64,000 nucleotides of DNA from Silurus meridionalis (taxonomy: Eukaryota > Chordata > Actinopteri > Siluriformes > Siluridae). The notes under the pieces are model-generated. The model did no database searches and was not told the DNA's origin. It saw only the letters and a list, made by a program, of their open reading frames with translations. Shown in pieces: positions 37,777 through 51,089 of this stretch; within the stretch, counting starts at the first letter, position 1, and each line of letters starts with the position of its first letter. The stretch is from assembly GCF_014805685.1 (NCBI RefSeq), contig NC_060911.1, positions 11,789,212 to 11,853,211 of the forward strand, read 5' to 3'. The position numbers and the translations under genes are program-made.

Positions 37777-40700
37777 GAGTTAAATATCTATATTGCTTAA
37801 TTCTGCATGTTTTTCAAAGCATTTTTTTCAAAGTAGGAACATTTAATTAGGTCACAAGCCTTTTGTGTAATTAAAGCCCAGTTAAAAAAAAAAAAAATTC
37901 AAATGTGATACATCAATCTACACTTTGTATACCTCTTTTCAGATATTTACACTTCCAGGATTTTTTGGAAATATTTTTTTGCATAATCAGTTGTGAATTG
38001 TTGTCACCTATTTTGCATTTTTACACTTTGATTAGTGTCTAGTTCACATAATTCCTACCTCTAAGCAGAAACCAAAATCTGTTAAAATAATGGTTAATCA
38101 ATAAGAGATTAAGTCAACACGCAAAACTGGAGCTACAGGACTGCTTTTATAAGACTTACGTATTTTTTAGAACTGCTACTTCTGACCAAGATGAGCTCAG
38201 ACATGGTCTCTTCCTACATTAGTTTTTGCTCGGATATACAGTACTGTGTAAAAGTTTTAAGCAGGTGTAAAAAATGCTGTAAAGTAAGAATGCTTTCAAA
38301 AATAAACGTTAATAGTTTATAATTTTTTTATCAGTTAATAAGAAGAAAATGGAGAGACGAAGAAAACAGAAGAGAAATTGTTAGTGTTAAGATGGTTCTC
38401 ACACTGGTTCTCTAAACACATTCTTGTTATCTGTTCAGTGTCTATAGGATCTTTACGATGTCAGTATGTAAGGTGTACAGGAAGTCTTTATCTGGGCTCA
38501 CACATCTCCAGTTATTATGTCTTCTTACCCAATCAGGAACAGTTTTAGAGCAGGTTTTTTCCCAGTGTGTATATACTTGTCTGTTATCTGCAATAAACTG
38601 AAGAAGAACATTTGCACCATTCTGTGTGCTGTGTGATTCTTCCCTGATCAGAAAAGGTACCACAGGCATCGTAGATCGCATGGAAATCCTCTTCAAGAAT
38701 TAAGTTTTGTTTGGGCATGATAAAAATCTAACAGAAATCCAATAAAAATTAATAATTGGTGTCACCACCCTTTGGCTTTCAATTCTTACTTTTGCACACT
38801 GTGTACAGTAGACTTGCACAAAGTCAGGGATTTTGTAGTTTGAAACACAGTCATTAACTGAAACAAAAACTGCTGCAGGAGACTTTAAACTGGGTGAGGA
38901 ACAGACAAACTCTGCTACTGAGGAAGGATTGTAAAAGATCATTATTCATGTAAGTAAAACAACTTACAGAACTGGTCCAATCCCAGCTCACTCACTTTCT
39001 CCATTTTCTAACTCTTTCCTGCTACAATGTGCACTGACAATCTGTGACAAAGATCTTTTTTTTTTCAGGGCAAGCTCGGGGCTCCAGTCAGATCCTTAGC
39101 CAACTGTCTTAAACGATGTGAAGACCAGCTGGCCCCTGTCTTCACATAGATTTTATTATCAAATCGCCAGAACTGGGTGTGGTTTCATCTTGTTTCCAAA
39201 CGTTCCACACCCAGTACCCAAAAAACATTTGATGACAGGACTAAATGACAAGCCTGTCACTTTGACATGTGTGGAAATAAAATCCATGTGAGGTGTTGGC
39301 TCAGATGAAAGACATCACATGCCCACTGATGGATTCCATTTAGTTTGCTTACAAGGCAAAGTGTATGGTGAACGCAGCTTAGGACTGCATTTCATACTGA
39401 AACACACTGGCCACCACAAGAGCTCACAACGTCAGTCTCTAACTGCCAGTGGATTTCCATCTTATAGCCTTAAAAATGCAGAGATGATAGTATAAAAAAT
39501 ATACACTGTGACAACCTTCAAGTTCCTAAGAAATACTCTCAGTCAAGGCCAAAAGTGGAAGATAATCTCCATCAAAAAAGGCACAACAGAAGAATACACT
39601 TCCTGTGAAAGAAACGTTCCATCTTCAAAAAGATTCACAGCCTGATTTGGCTCAGCAAGTAAAAAAAACAAGTAAACAACAAGTAAAAAAAATATTATTA
39701 TCGGTTATAAAGGAGAGTCAGTGTTAAGATAATAAATGTGATTAGAATTGATTATTTCTGTGTTGTGTTTGAAGTACAACATTCCGGTGTCTTAATCTTT
39801 ACAAACAGCATCAGATCTTCTATATTCAGGTTGTATCAACCTGCCTATCAGTCTGTTATACAAATGAGACTCTCTACTTTAGGCATTGACCTCATGCCTA
39901 AATTTTTGTCTGCCCTTTAATCAAGCCAATCAGATCTCTGCTCTGATGTCAGACAACACACATTCTTTATTGAACTGGGCCTCAAGGTCAGATAATGAAT
40001 CCAGCAAGCTCTTCAAACTGCTAATGCAATTCTGTTATCAGCTGTTTTAGTTGGTCAATACCTTATGTAATCTTTTTAAATCTTTCAACGTAACAAAGCC
40101 TTCAAATCTCAGTCACACAAAGTATTCTTCCAGCTTTAATTCCTCTCTCTGCCAAGTCAGCTTTGCATCCATACAGAATCTGCAGTTCACATCAGTTCTT
40201 TGCTTTACTTTTAACTACAGCTGCTCAGAACCAGTTGACCGTGAAGGTCTAGACAGCTATATTCCAGGTACTGCATTTGGGCTGGGACACAGTAAAGACC
40301 TACTATAAATGTTCAGGTCACTAACAAATTGGTAATTGATCCACCAGGGCTTGGCAGAACAAAAGATTTGACATACTTAACATAACTGACATAAATAGTT
40401 GGATACTTTTTAAAGCCGTTTCAAACAAGCAATATTCTGCAGCACCCACACTGCTACACAGTAACTTTTGCCAACACTTCATTCTAAATTTCAATACAAA
40501 TGAACTAAGAACTAAAACGCAACAATAAGACTTAATGTCACAGAAGTGAAAAAAAGGCTGTTGTGGTTCTTACCGGTGGTCCCGGAATCCCAGGCTCCCC
40601 TGAGTGTCCTCTGCGACCCTGTAAGAAATAAAAATTATGTGAAAAAGAGAACCAGTGAATAAAAGAAGACATTTTTTTTAAAGTCATGCTAGCATAGCTG

Positions 40701-43700
40701 ACCACAACACACAAATCAGATCACATCAAATCTTATTTGTCACAGACACATTCATACAGAGTAGGACATGTAGTGAAATGCTATTTACAACAATATTAAA
40801 GAATGTGCATGTGAACAGAAATAGGATATATATATATAAAATTAAATACAAAAATAAAGTATAAACTATTAGAAATATCACAAGGACAATAGAGTAGAAT
40901 AGAAAATAGAATATAGAATGTACATACTGTATAGTATTTCATAAAAATCAACAGGCAGTAAAATATACAGAAAGGGATGGGTATGGATATGACAAGAGAT
41001 ATTGATAGTAGTCAAGATTTAAAGTATAATTTAATGTGCTGTATTACAGTGTCACTGAGGTGTGCAGGTCCAGTGTCAATGTCACATGTGTTGACAGTGG
41101 GCCCTGACCCAAAACAATTATTATTGTTTTACTATTGTACAAGAATTTATATTGTACTCCATAATGGTATGGTATCGCAGCTCCACCTTGTGCAAACGGA
41201 AAGCTCCTGAAAAGGGTGGTCAACCACCAACACACCACTGGCACCCAACTACCTGCAACTGATCAACTTCACCACAGCAGATAGAAACTAATTTCCGGAC
41301 TATAATGCGCACCCATATATAAGCCGCACCCACTGAATTTGACAAATATTTTTATTTTGAACATAAATAAGCCGCACCTGTCCATAAGTCTACACTAATG
41401 AACTTTACAGGCTTTGACGAAAGACACGTTACACACGGTGTAACGGGTGAAATATGTTGCGCTTCCTTTAGGAGCATAGCGGTATTTTGGGAATAGCATG
41501 TCACTGCTTTTCCGGTATTACTGCGTGTGTTCAAGACGAGGATTACCGTAATTTCCGGACTATAAAGCGCACCGCTGAATTTTACAAATATTTTTATTTT
41601 TAACATAAATAAGCCTACAATGTCTACACTGAAACTAATGAACTTTACACAGGCTTTAACAAAAGACAGTGTCTTTCACACGGTGTAACGGGTGAAATAT
41701 GTTGTGGCCCCTTTAAGAGCAGAGCGACATTTTGGGAACAGCACGTCACTGCATTCTTCCGGTATTACTGCATGTGTGTGTGTGTGTGTGTGTGTGTAAG
41801 ACCGAGGATTATGTGCTTATTATTTTCTGATGCTCATTTCTAAGTTTCTTTGACTAACCCGTAACGCTGTTGCCAAGAAAAATAAAAAAGCATGAGTTTT
41901 GGAAACCTGTCTGTGCTTATATGATTTCTGTTGTAACTGGAGTTAGCGAGCTCTCCCTTCACCCAGACTCAACGCGTTACAACGGCTTGTGTCTAAACAG
42001 TAGCCGACCAAGAAAGTCATAGTTCACTGTCTTCCTCCTTCCTTTCACAACTATTTCTCTCGGGAGTTTATCTTTTGGCATCGTCGTGCGTTTAAAAATC
42101 AACACTGGTGAAAGTTTTTCTCCCGATGCCGTGCAGGTCAGAACACAGGTGAAGTGCGTTTTTTCGTTTCCGTTCGGAAATTTAATTGGTCTAATGTTAT
42201 GGGGTTCAGTTTTTTGGCTTGAAGTTTGTGAAACCGGGAAAAATCCATAAATTAGCTGCTTCGTTGTTTAAGCCGCGGGGTTCAAAACGTGGGAAAAAAG
42301 TAGCGTCTTATAGTCTGAAAAATACGGTATATGCATAGAGCACACAACATCATGGATTCCTCACATCCCTGTCACAAACTGTTTAACCTCTCTCTATCAG
42401 GAAAAAGATATAGGAACATACACATCAGAACCAGTAGATCACCCTACTGAACTAGACATATTTCTCTACATATATTTTGAATATATTATAGATTTACAAC
42501 CGAAATTCTAATATTTGTTCCATGAAATTGTATTAATTTATTCCCAAGAGTTTATTCTCTTCACTTCGTAGCGTTTCTCTTGATTGCACTGCTTCCAGCT
42601 TCTTGTTAAATTTTTTGTCCAATCAGATTTCAGCCTTTATGTGCTGCCATGTCAATCTAATCCGCCCAGGGCCTTCACAATCAATACTGCTGGCCCTTTA
42701 ACAATAGTCTCCTTAATAAATAGCTCTGTTTCTTTAACCAATCAGATTTCAAATTCACCTCACAGAGGGAGCTAGCTGGCCCAGAATAATGTCAGCATTT
42801 TTCCGTCCTCTGATTGGTTGTTCAGATGGATACTGTTACAGCCAAGTTCGACTGGCAAAACACGTGTGTAGCGCTGCAAACATTAATACATCTGAGTTAC
42901 ACTTTTTTTATGCCTGCGGAGAAACAGAAATTGATTTGGTCTCGGACATACTTAAAAATCCATTTTTTAAAGAAAAGTCAGACATGGTGAGGAGGTCGGC
43001 CAACCCCGAAGCTAGCTAGCGTGTCTCAGCCCGGAAAAGGATTTGTTCACCACTTCCAGACCAGTGAATACGAGCGGTACCACTGGATTACAGTTACATA
43101 ATGTTATGTTACATAAATGAAAGAGGTTTGGAAACACCAGGACTCTTCCTAGAGCAGGCCGTCCGAACTAAGAAATCACGGGAGGTGACCAAGAACCTGA
43201 TGGTCACTCTAAAAGAGCGCCCGCATTCCTCTTTGGAGAGGGAAGAAACTTCTAGAAAAACAACCATCTCTGCAGCTCTCTACCAATCAGACCTGTATGG
43301 TAGAGCAGCCAGACAGAAGTCAATCCTCAGTAAAGGTACATGTGAAAAGGCACCTGAAGGACTCTCAGACAATGAGAAACAAAATTTTCTGCTCTTATGA
43401 AACAAAAATTTTACTCTTTCGCCTGAATGCCAAGCGTCACGTCTGGAGGAAACCAGGCACTGCTTATCACTATACCATGCAGTAAAGCATAGTGGTGGCA
43501 GCATCATACTGTAGGGATGTTTTTCAGTGGCAGGAATGTTTTTCAGTGGCTATTCAGGATCGAGGGAAAGATGAATGCAGCAATGTACAGAGACATCTTG
43601 ATGAAATTCAGAGGTTCGCAAAAAAGAGAAACAACCCAAAATAGTGTGCTAAGCTTGAAGCATACTCAAAAAGACTTGAGGCTGTAACTGGTGCCAAAGC

Positions 43701-44230
43701 TGCTTCAACAAAGTATTGAGCAAATCTGTGAATATTTATGTACTTGTACGTGTATGTGTTTTTTTTTTTCATAATTTTTTTTTAATAATCAATTTAATCC
43801 ATTTTGGAATAAGGCTGTAACATAAGATGTGGAAAAAGTGAAGTGCTGTGAATTCTTTCCGGATGCACTCTATACCTCTATACATATATTTACATCTTGA
43901 TCTGCTCTTGTCAGTCTGCAAAATGCTGCTGTTTGCACTTTTGGTAGATTCTAAATTCATATGCCACTTTGCACAGTTTGATTTTTCTCAATGAATCTTA
44001 GGTGCTAAACATTTACAAAAATAGTTCTGTTCTTAAAGGGCTGCCTGGGTTACGAAACTGGACTTAACCAAAGTGATCTGGCAGATTCACTGAACTAAAC
44101 ATAGTACAAAAAATACTGTACGTTGCAGATCTACAAAACCCTAGAAAACAATTACACACATTGCTGGAGCTAATTAACAATAATAGGAGGCTGCAGAACA
44201 AGGTTTTGCATTTTACCTTCCAGGGTATCT

Positions 44231-44297
<67 letters not shown>

Positions 44298-46581
44298 GAA
44301 AAATGCTAGAAACATGCTAGTTTCAGAGTAAGTGTAGATATTTACAATGCCAACTTCTTCTGTGTGTTTGATAGTCATGTACGTATGTTAAAGTTATGAA
44401 CATGGCAGAAGTTGCAGCAGAGGGAGCAATGAAGACTTGTTTACAACAGCAGTGGATTACACAACCAAAGGGTTTTTAGTGCAGTCCACGTCCTCTGTGC
44501 CAAGAAGCAGAGGTAGCTGTAGTGTGACTGAGTTCAGAAGAAGGGGGTCACTCACTTATATATATATTCCTTATTTAAGAGCTGCTGACCTCTCGCTGAC
44601 ACACAAAATATATTTTTTACTAATTATTAGGATTGTTAGAGTGTCAACATGAACAGCTGTGACTTATGTAAAAACAATAATAATAATTAGTATTATACTA
44701 ATAAATATTTTGTGCTTAAATATTTAGTATTTAGCAGCTCTTGTAAGGAATAAGAAATAAACCCCATGTAATATTTCGGCTTAAGGACAATGTATAGAAA
44801 TATTTTCTTGAAAACAGTCACATGTTCATTTACATAGTAATCATTCTAACTAGTGTACTTTTTTTTGAGCAGATGTCTCAACTCCAATGTATGTAATATG
44901 GGAAAATACTAAAGTTTGAGAGGATGCTAATTAATATCTATAGAATTCTTCTTCTAATTTATTACAGCTTCAGATGGCAGTTGGCTCAACTTTTGTTGTG
45001 ATTGCTTAGAAAATAAAATCTGTAGGTGTATTTTTCAATGACACACAAACATAAAATGATGTTAAACTGCAAAGCTTCCACACAAAATGTATAAAGGTGG
45101 TATTATAGGACAATGTAATTGGGGTAAATAACAATAAACATCGTGGAGGCATAGAATCTGAATAAATGTGGGTGTTATTAAAAATAGCAATGTCAAACAA
45201 CAGCAATACTGACTTGAATAAAATCTGATTAAGGTTCGAATCATTAAAGCATAATAGATGTGATGATTTGGCTTTATTGAAGATACATGAAGAGTCTTTT
45301 TTAAATCATGTTCTTAATGTTTGGACACTGATGAAGGATGATTAGAGATGATTAGAGAAACCTGGCAGGATCATGGGTCAATGCGCTTTGCAGAGGAAAG
45401 TCTTTAGCTGACCTTGGCTACCTCCATGGTGAGAAGGAAAGAAATCAGGATTCACATCAACATGCATTTGAATCTTTGCCAAAAACTGCAGTTAGACACG
45501 GTTCTGGTCAACAAATTCCCGTGCTACATGTGACTTGTGGCCAGAAATAACTGAAACTTTATTAGTTCTCTAGTCACTAAGAAGCCATGCAGCCATCAAA
45601 GAGAGATATTTTTTTCAGTTCTGACTTTGGAATGCGGCACTTGACTTGAACAGTAATGTAATTATAGGAAAAGGCTCTAAAATTATTAAAGAATAAAAGC
45701 TGTGGTTATTGTGTTGGTGCAATATACAAATCTGCTTCTTTCAATGTGTTGCCTTTAAACTCATTGCTCATTGCTCTGTTTCAAATACAGAATTTACAGA
45801 CAAAAACAACTAGAAAATTAGGCAATCAAACAAAGCACCCATTTCCCATGTCTGGTGAGATGCACACTTGGTTTTTATTATCAGGCTGGTTAGAAAATGT
45901 AGTTTTCACGATACGCATTTGACCTCATTTGGTCATCTGACCATATATCACCTCTGGAATAGCAAACTAGAGGAATGTACCATGTGCGCCATCATTCACA
46001 ATGTCGACACTGATGGTTCAAGCAGAGTTTTCATTATGAAGCTATTAGCACTGTTTCAAAACCACTTACAACCAAGACATTTATCCTCAACATTACATCT
46101 ATCTTTATAATTACACACAAATCAAAGTGATCTCTTGTTAAAGATCTGCTGATGGCTACGTCAAGCACAATGTCACGCAATGTCAAAACCATATAAATCC
46201 ATCACACAGGCCGTACATTTGCTCCTGTCTACTTACCCTTTTGCCCTCTTTTCCTGGGGGTCCTGGTGGACCAGGTAAACCAGCTTCTCCCTTGGGAGGA
46301 GAGAGAAGGGGCATAGGTATACACATGATCATAAAATCAGAATATACAAATAAACCTATGTTAAAAAGCCAAGACTGCCCAATCCAAGAAAGAATTTGTA
46401 TATTGTAAATTACTTGACTGGAACCTTGTCAATTATGTGGTAAAAGGAATTTTTGAAGGCATTTCACATATGTATTCTTAGACAACATAAAATGCATTTA
46501 CCTGATCTCCCTTTTGACCTTCTTTTATGATCTGTTAAAAGATAACATACATGAAATTAACCAGATATTTGAAATGATCTA

Positions 46582-46655
<74 letters not shown>

Positions 46656-46801
46656 GAATGAAAGTACAAATCAGAACAAAATTATCTGGTCCTAATAAAA
46701 TTATAATTAGTTAAATACAACCTCAGATGAACAACACATTAAATATTACAGCATGATAAATATACACACACCATTATATATTATATACTATATATAGACT
46801 A

Positions 46802-46868
<67 letters not shown>

Positions 46869-49800
46869 TATATTAATATTAGGACTGTCAATCAATACAA
46901 ATATTTAAACGTGATTATCACATGATTATCATAAAATTTTTATCTTTTCTAAATGTACCTTAAATCAATGCATTTCAAGTTTTTAATACTCCAACATGGG
47001 CATGGACAAATATGGATGCTTTGTGTAAATGTATTATTACTGAATCCACCCTGAACACAGAGCATAAACTACACATGTTTCAAAGATGGTAGACATGTTT
47101 TTCAAAGAACTTGTTTATGTCTATTAAACACATGGAAATAAGAACATAGAAAAAACGCAGGTTCCTTTTACTTCTCTTTCTTTACACAGAGCCAGTTGCT
47201 CAAACGGACAAGCCTGGATTTTCAGATGACAGAGCAGCTCATAAAAGAATTTCTTGTAAATGTAATTATGTAAAAGTAATTATAGTGTTTTAAATCACGT
47301 AATTCATCAGAACACCAAACCAAACTTTTGCTGTTCTTACACGGATGGGTTTCATTGCCGGATGTGTTCGTCATTTCAGATTTTGTTGCTTGATTTGAGA
47401 CTTGGCGCATCAGTAAAACAAATGTTGAGGGATAAGAAAATATATTTTTTTACAAATTTTTTTTTAAATAGAGTAAAAAAAGCACATTGTGAATAAATGT
47501 GCACTGCATTAACTACACGTTAATAAAATGTGTGCTGGTAAAATAAATTTGTGTTATTGCGTTATAAACGCGTTAATTTCGACAGCCCTAATAAATATAT
47601 TTTAAGATAATAGAATTTCAAGTAAGAAATAAAATTACAACTGCAAGGCAAATTCTTGTGTTTATCTCACTAATCTCTCCTGATCCACAGATAAGATCTC
47701 TATAAGGTAAGATAAAATCTTAATCTTTATATCAGTGACATTGTCTCTGGGTTCATTTTGATTTGTGTCCTATTAATATTCATTTCAGCAACTTTATACT
47801 ACACTATATATTAAACTTATTAACAAAGTCCAAAACAGGAGCTGCTACTGAGTTTGGGCTTCTGTCTCTTCCTATGAACCACTTCAGCAGTTTCTCTTCA
47901 CCACTGCAGCCATTTTTAGCAGAACAGCTGCTTGGTGACAAAGTGTTCAGAAGAATTCCCTAAATAAATTACACTAAAATGAAGTTAATGGCTCCTGTGT
48001 GATCTCCTTATGTCTGATCCATAGGTGCTAAGACTGTAAAAGTCAGTCCACTGCATACAATGCTTTAGCAACAGCTTAAACAAATAGCTATTTGTTTTAC
48101 TTAATACCTAAATACCTTAGTGTTTTATAATAGATTCTTTGAATATAATATATAGAGTGATAAGTCATTACTGTAGCCCCTGATAAGTGATGGCAGTTAC
48201 AGTAGACCCCCTTTATTAGATGCAGACAGTTTGGTGACTGACCTGAATAAATTCATATTAAAATTATAGTATACAATGTTCATTTACACCCTGATTAGGT
48301 TGGTGCTTTAATGTCCCTTATCAATTACAATTGCTTCTTTTCAGTTAAGCCAAACAAACCTTTCACCAAAAACAACCACTTCATTATTGGAATTTATTTA
48401 AGACTTAAGAAAATTTTGGGCGAGACCAAAAGTCAGGACTGAGAGAAGTCTGATACCACCAACATAATAAAAACCTCATCAGAATACCATGGCTCAATCA
48501 TTCCATCATATATAGTGACAGCTTCTGTGTTTTATCAGTGGTGAAAGAAATACTTACAGACTGCCCAGGTGGGCCTGGAGGGCCTGCGTCTCCCTGTGAA
48601 AGCCAAATGTTTCAAGTTACATGAGCATAGAGAAAATGTTAATAGTTCCTTAAAAAGAGGTGTTAAAAAGGTGATGTACTATGGGATGGTGTTCAACATA
48701 TTTCACACTCTATTTTTAGAAAATGCTCCTAAATTCAATACTCAGTATTTTCACTCAGTTCCTTAAGCTCCATTTCAGATCTTTCTGCTCCTGCAATTAT
48801 CACACGGGCCAAGCTTTACTTTATGACATGCGAAGTTAGCAGCTGTTTCTTGTACATTGACATCTTCCTCTACTTGAAGAAACATTTCCTTTTGTTCTTT
48901 AAAAGTAAACATGAAAGAACAAACTATGGCCTATAATTAATCTAAAACTGAGATGCTTGTTCCATATGAAACTTCTCTCTGCAGGTTGAACGTCAGAGAT
49001 ACCGTACGGCTTTTCTGTCTCGGTCCTGTCATGATATATGAGAGGTCTTAACACAACCCAGACACACTCACACAAAAGCACAGTAAAAGCTTTGCAATGT
49101 TAACAAAAAGGTATGTACTGAAGGACAGTGTTGTATGGAAAATGTTACAAGTCAAGTGGACATCCATTTAATCTCCTTTAGTTTGCACTTTCTGCTCCGG
49201 TGAAAGTATGGCCACACAAACCTTCAACAATCATTTCTCATGTATGCAAGACATGTGCTCCTGTTTAGAATATACAGTAGGGATTAGATCACTTTTTATG
49301 AGCGTGTTTCCTCCGAAGATGTTATGGGAACTTTTGTGTAGCGAAAGAAAAGAAACACAGTTCAGAAGTAAGGATAGAATTATAGAATACACATGAAAGC
49401 AGGGGGACTGTTTTAAAAGAGCTTTAATGTTCAGGCTCTATGTGTGGTATAATCCCTGTCAACTCAAACTGTCACGAGGCAGCTGAAGGCAGGGGTTACT
49501 CAACCGTTAAGGTTCAATAGTTTTAGGGTTCACACCCCTGCCAAGCTTTCGCTATTGGGCCCTTGAACAAGGCCCTTTTGCTCCAGGGACACTGTATGAT
49601 GGCTGAGCACAGACTCCTTACAAGAATTTCACTGTGCTCTAATGTATATGTGACAAAATAACGGGTGTTTCAGCCTCTACTAAATTTGTATCTTTATCAC
49701 CTCATGAGGTCAGAGTTCAGTCTTAAACTATATTCAGTTTAGCTTTTCAGCCATGATAAGGCTTTCAAACAGCATTTTTTTCCTATATTCTTTATCAAAC

Positions 49801-51040
49801 CTCACTGCTATGACAGTACTGGTGTTGTTCCAGTTCCTCATCCATAGTGTTTATTCATTTAAGCTGTAAATCAATTACACTGGTTTACAAGGTTTTTGTT
49901 TCCTTCATAATTGTTTAGATTGATTTTTTAATTCTGATCACAGAAATAACAACACGTAGGCATGGATGCTCCTGTCTAGCTGCCTAAAGATCACCAACAA
50001 TTGCAAAGGATTTAAACTTTTCCATTAGAACTGTTGGCCAGTGTTATGGACACCTGTTATATTTAGTTGTACTCATCTGGCCATTACTTATAAATACTAT
50101 GACAGTAAAAAAAATCACAATTTAATCATGATTTCATCTGTACAGTCTGTGAAAAAATAAATAGCATTGGAAATTCTAAAGTAAGACAATATAAAAAACA
50201 GATTCAGTTATTCCTTTAGTGTTAAAGCTGCTGAGTAAAATGAGGTGAAGAGCGATGTGTTTGTGTGCAATGACAAAAATTCTAAATACGTTATGGGCGT
50301 GCAATGTGCGAGTGCTGATTTGTTGTCTAGTAGCACATTGGTTCTTCCAAAGGTTTAAGCAGAATTGAAAATATAACTGTTTATTTTCATGAATACTGTT
50401 CATAACGCACCTGAAGTGTAAACAACAAAATGCTGAACAGGAAAGTGTAATGTGGTGCAATAAAATGCTTCCTGCATCACATCCACTACTTTCCTTCTTA
50501 TACAGACAAGCTCATGTCTGACACTGCCCCCTAGAGCACACACTCACTTTACCCGCAGGATAGAGTATGACAAGCTCATAAATAAATGCTTGCAGGAATA
50601 TAAATCTGGCCTTTGTGTTAGTGTGTGCATAAAGGCATTACAAGCCTACTCGCATGGAGACTTACTTTATCACCTTTGAGTCCAGGTCGACCCGCAAGGC
50701 CTGGGTCTCCTTTCAAACCCTGAGAGAAAACAATAATACACACATTCGGTTTTGTCAAGGAACCAGGACCCGCCTTTATTTACAAGTAGTGATGCTTTAG
50801 TGTACAAGTAGAATAAATAACACTTTCAGATGTTACCTCTCAATTCAAGTGAATCCATTTTTCCTTGTATAGTGCTTTTTAACAGTGAACACTGTCTCAG
50901 CTTAAGGTGTGCAGTGATATGCCGTTAAATGCAAGCTGTGGTCTATTGTAGTAGACTGCTGATATTCATTTCTTACACTCAGACATGTTACTCTCAGAAT
51001 GAAGTCTAACTAACTAACTATTACAAAGATCACCACATCA

Positions 51041-51089
<49 letters not shown>

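Noticed and set aside
38442..38696. 84-residue minus-strand frame as a host gene
   Set aside because: It lies within a dispersed repeat; no motif or splice context supports a gene.
48777..49081. Small minus-strand frame as a collagen exon or other gene
   Set aside because: No Gly-X-Y pattern, no neighbouring frame-compatible splice sites that I can support.
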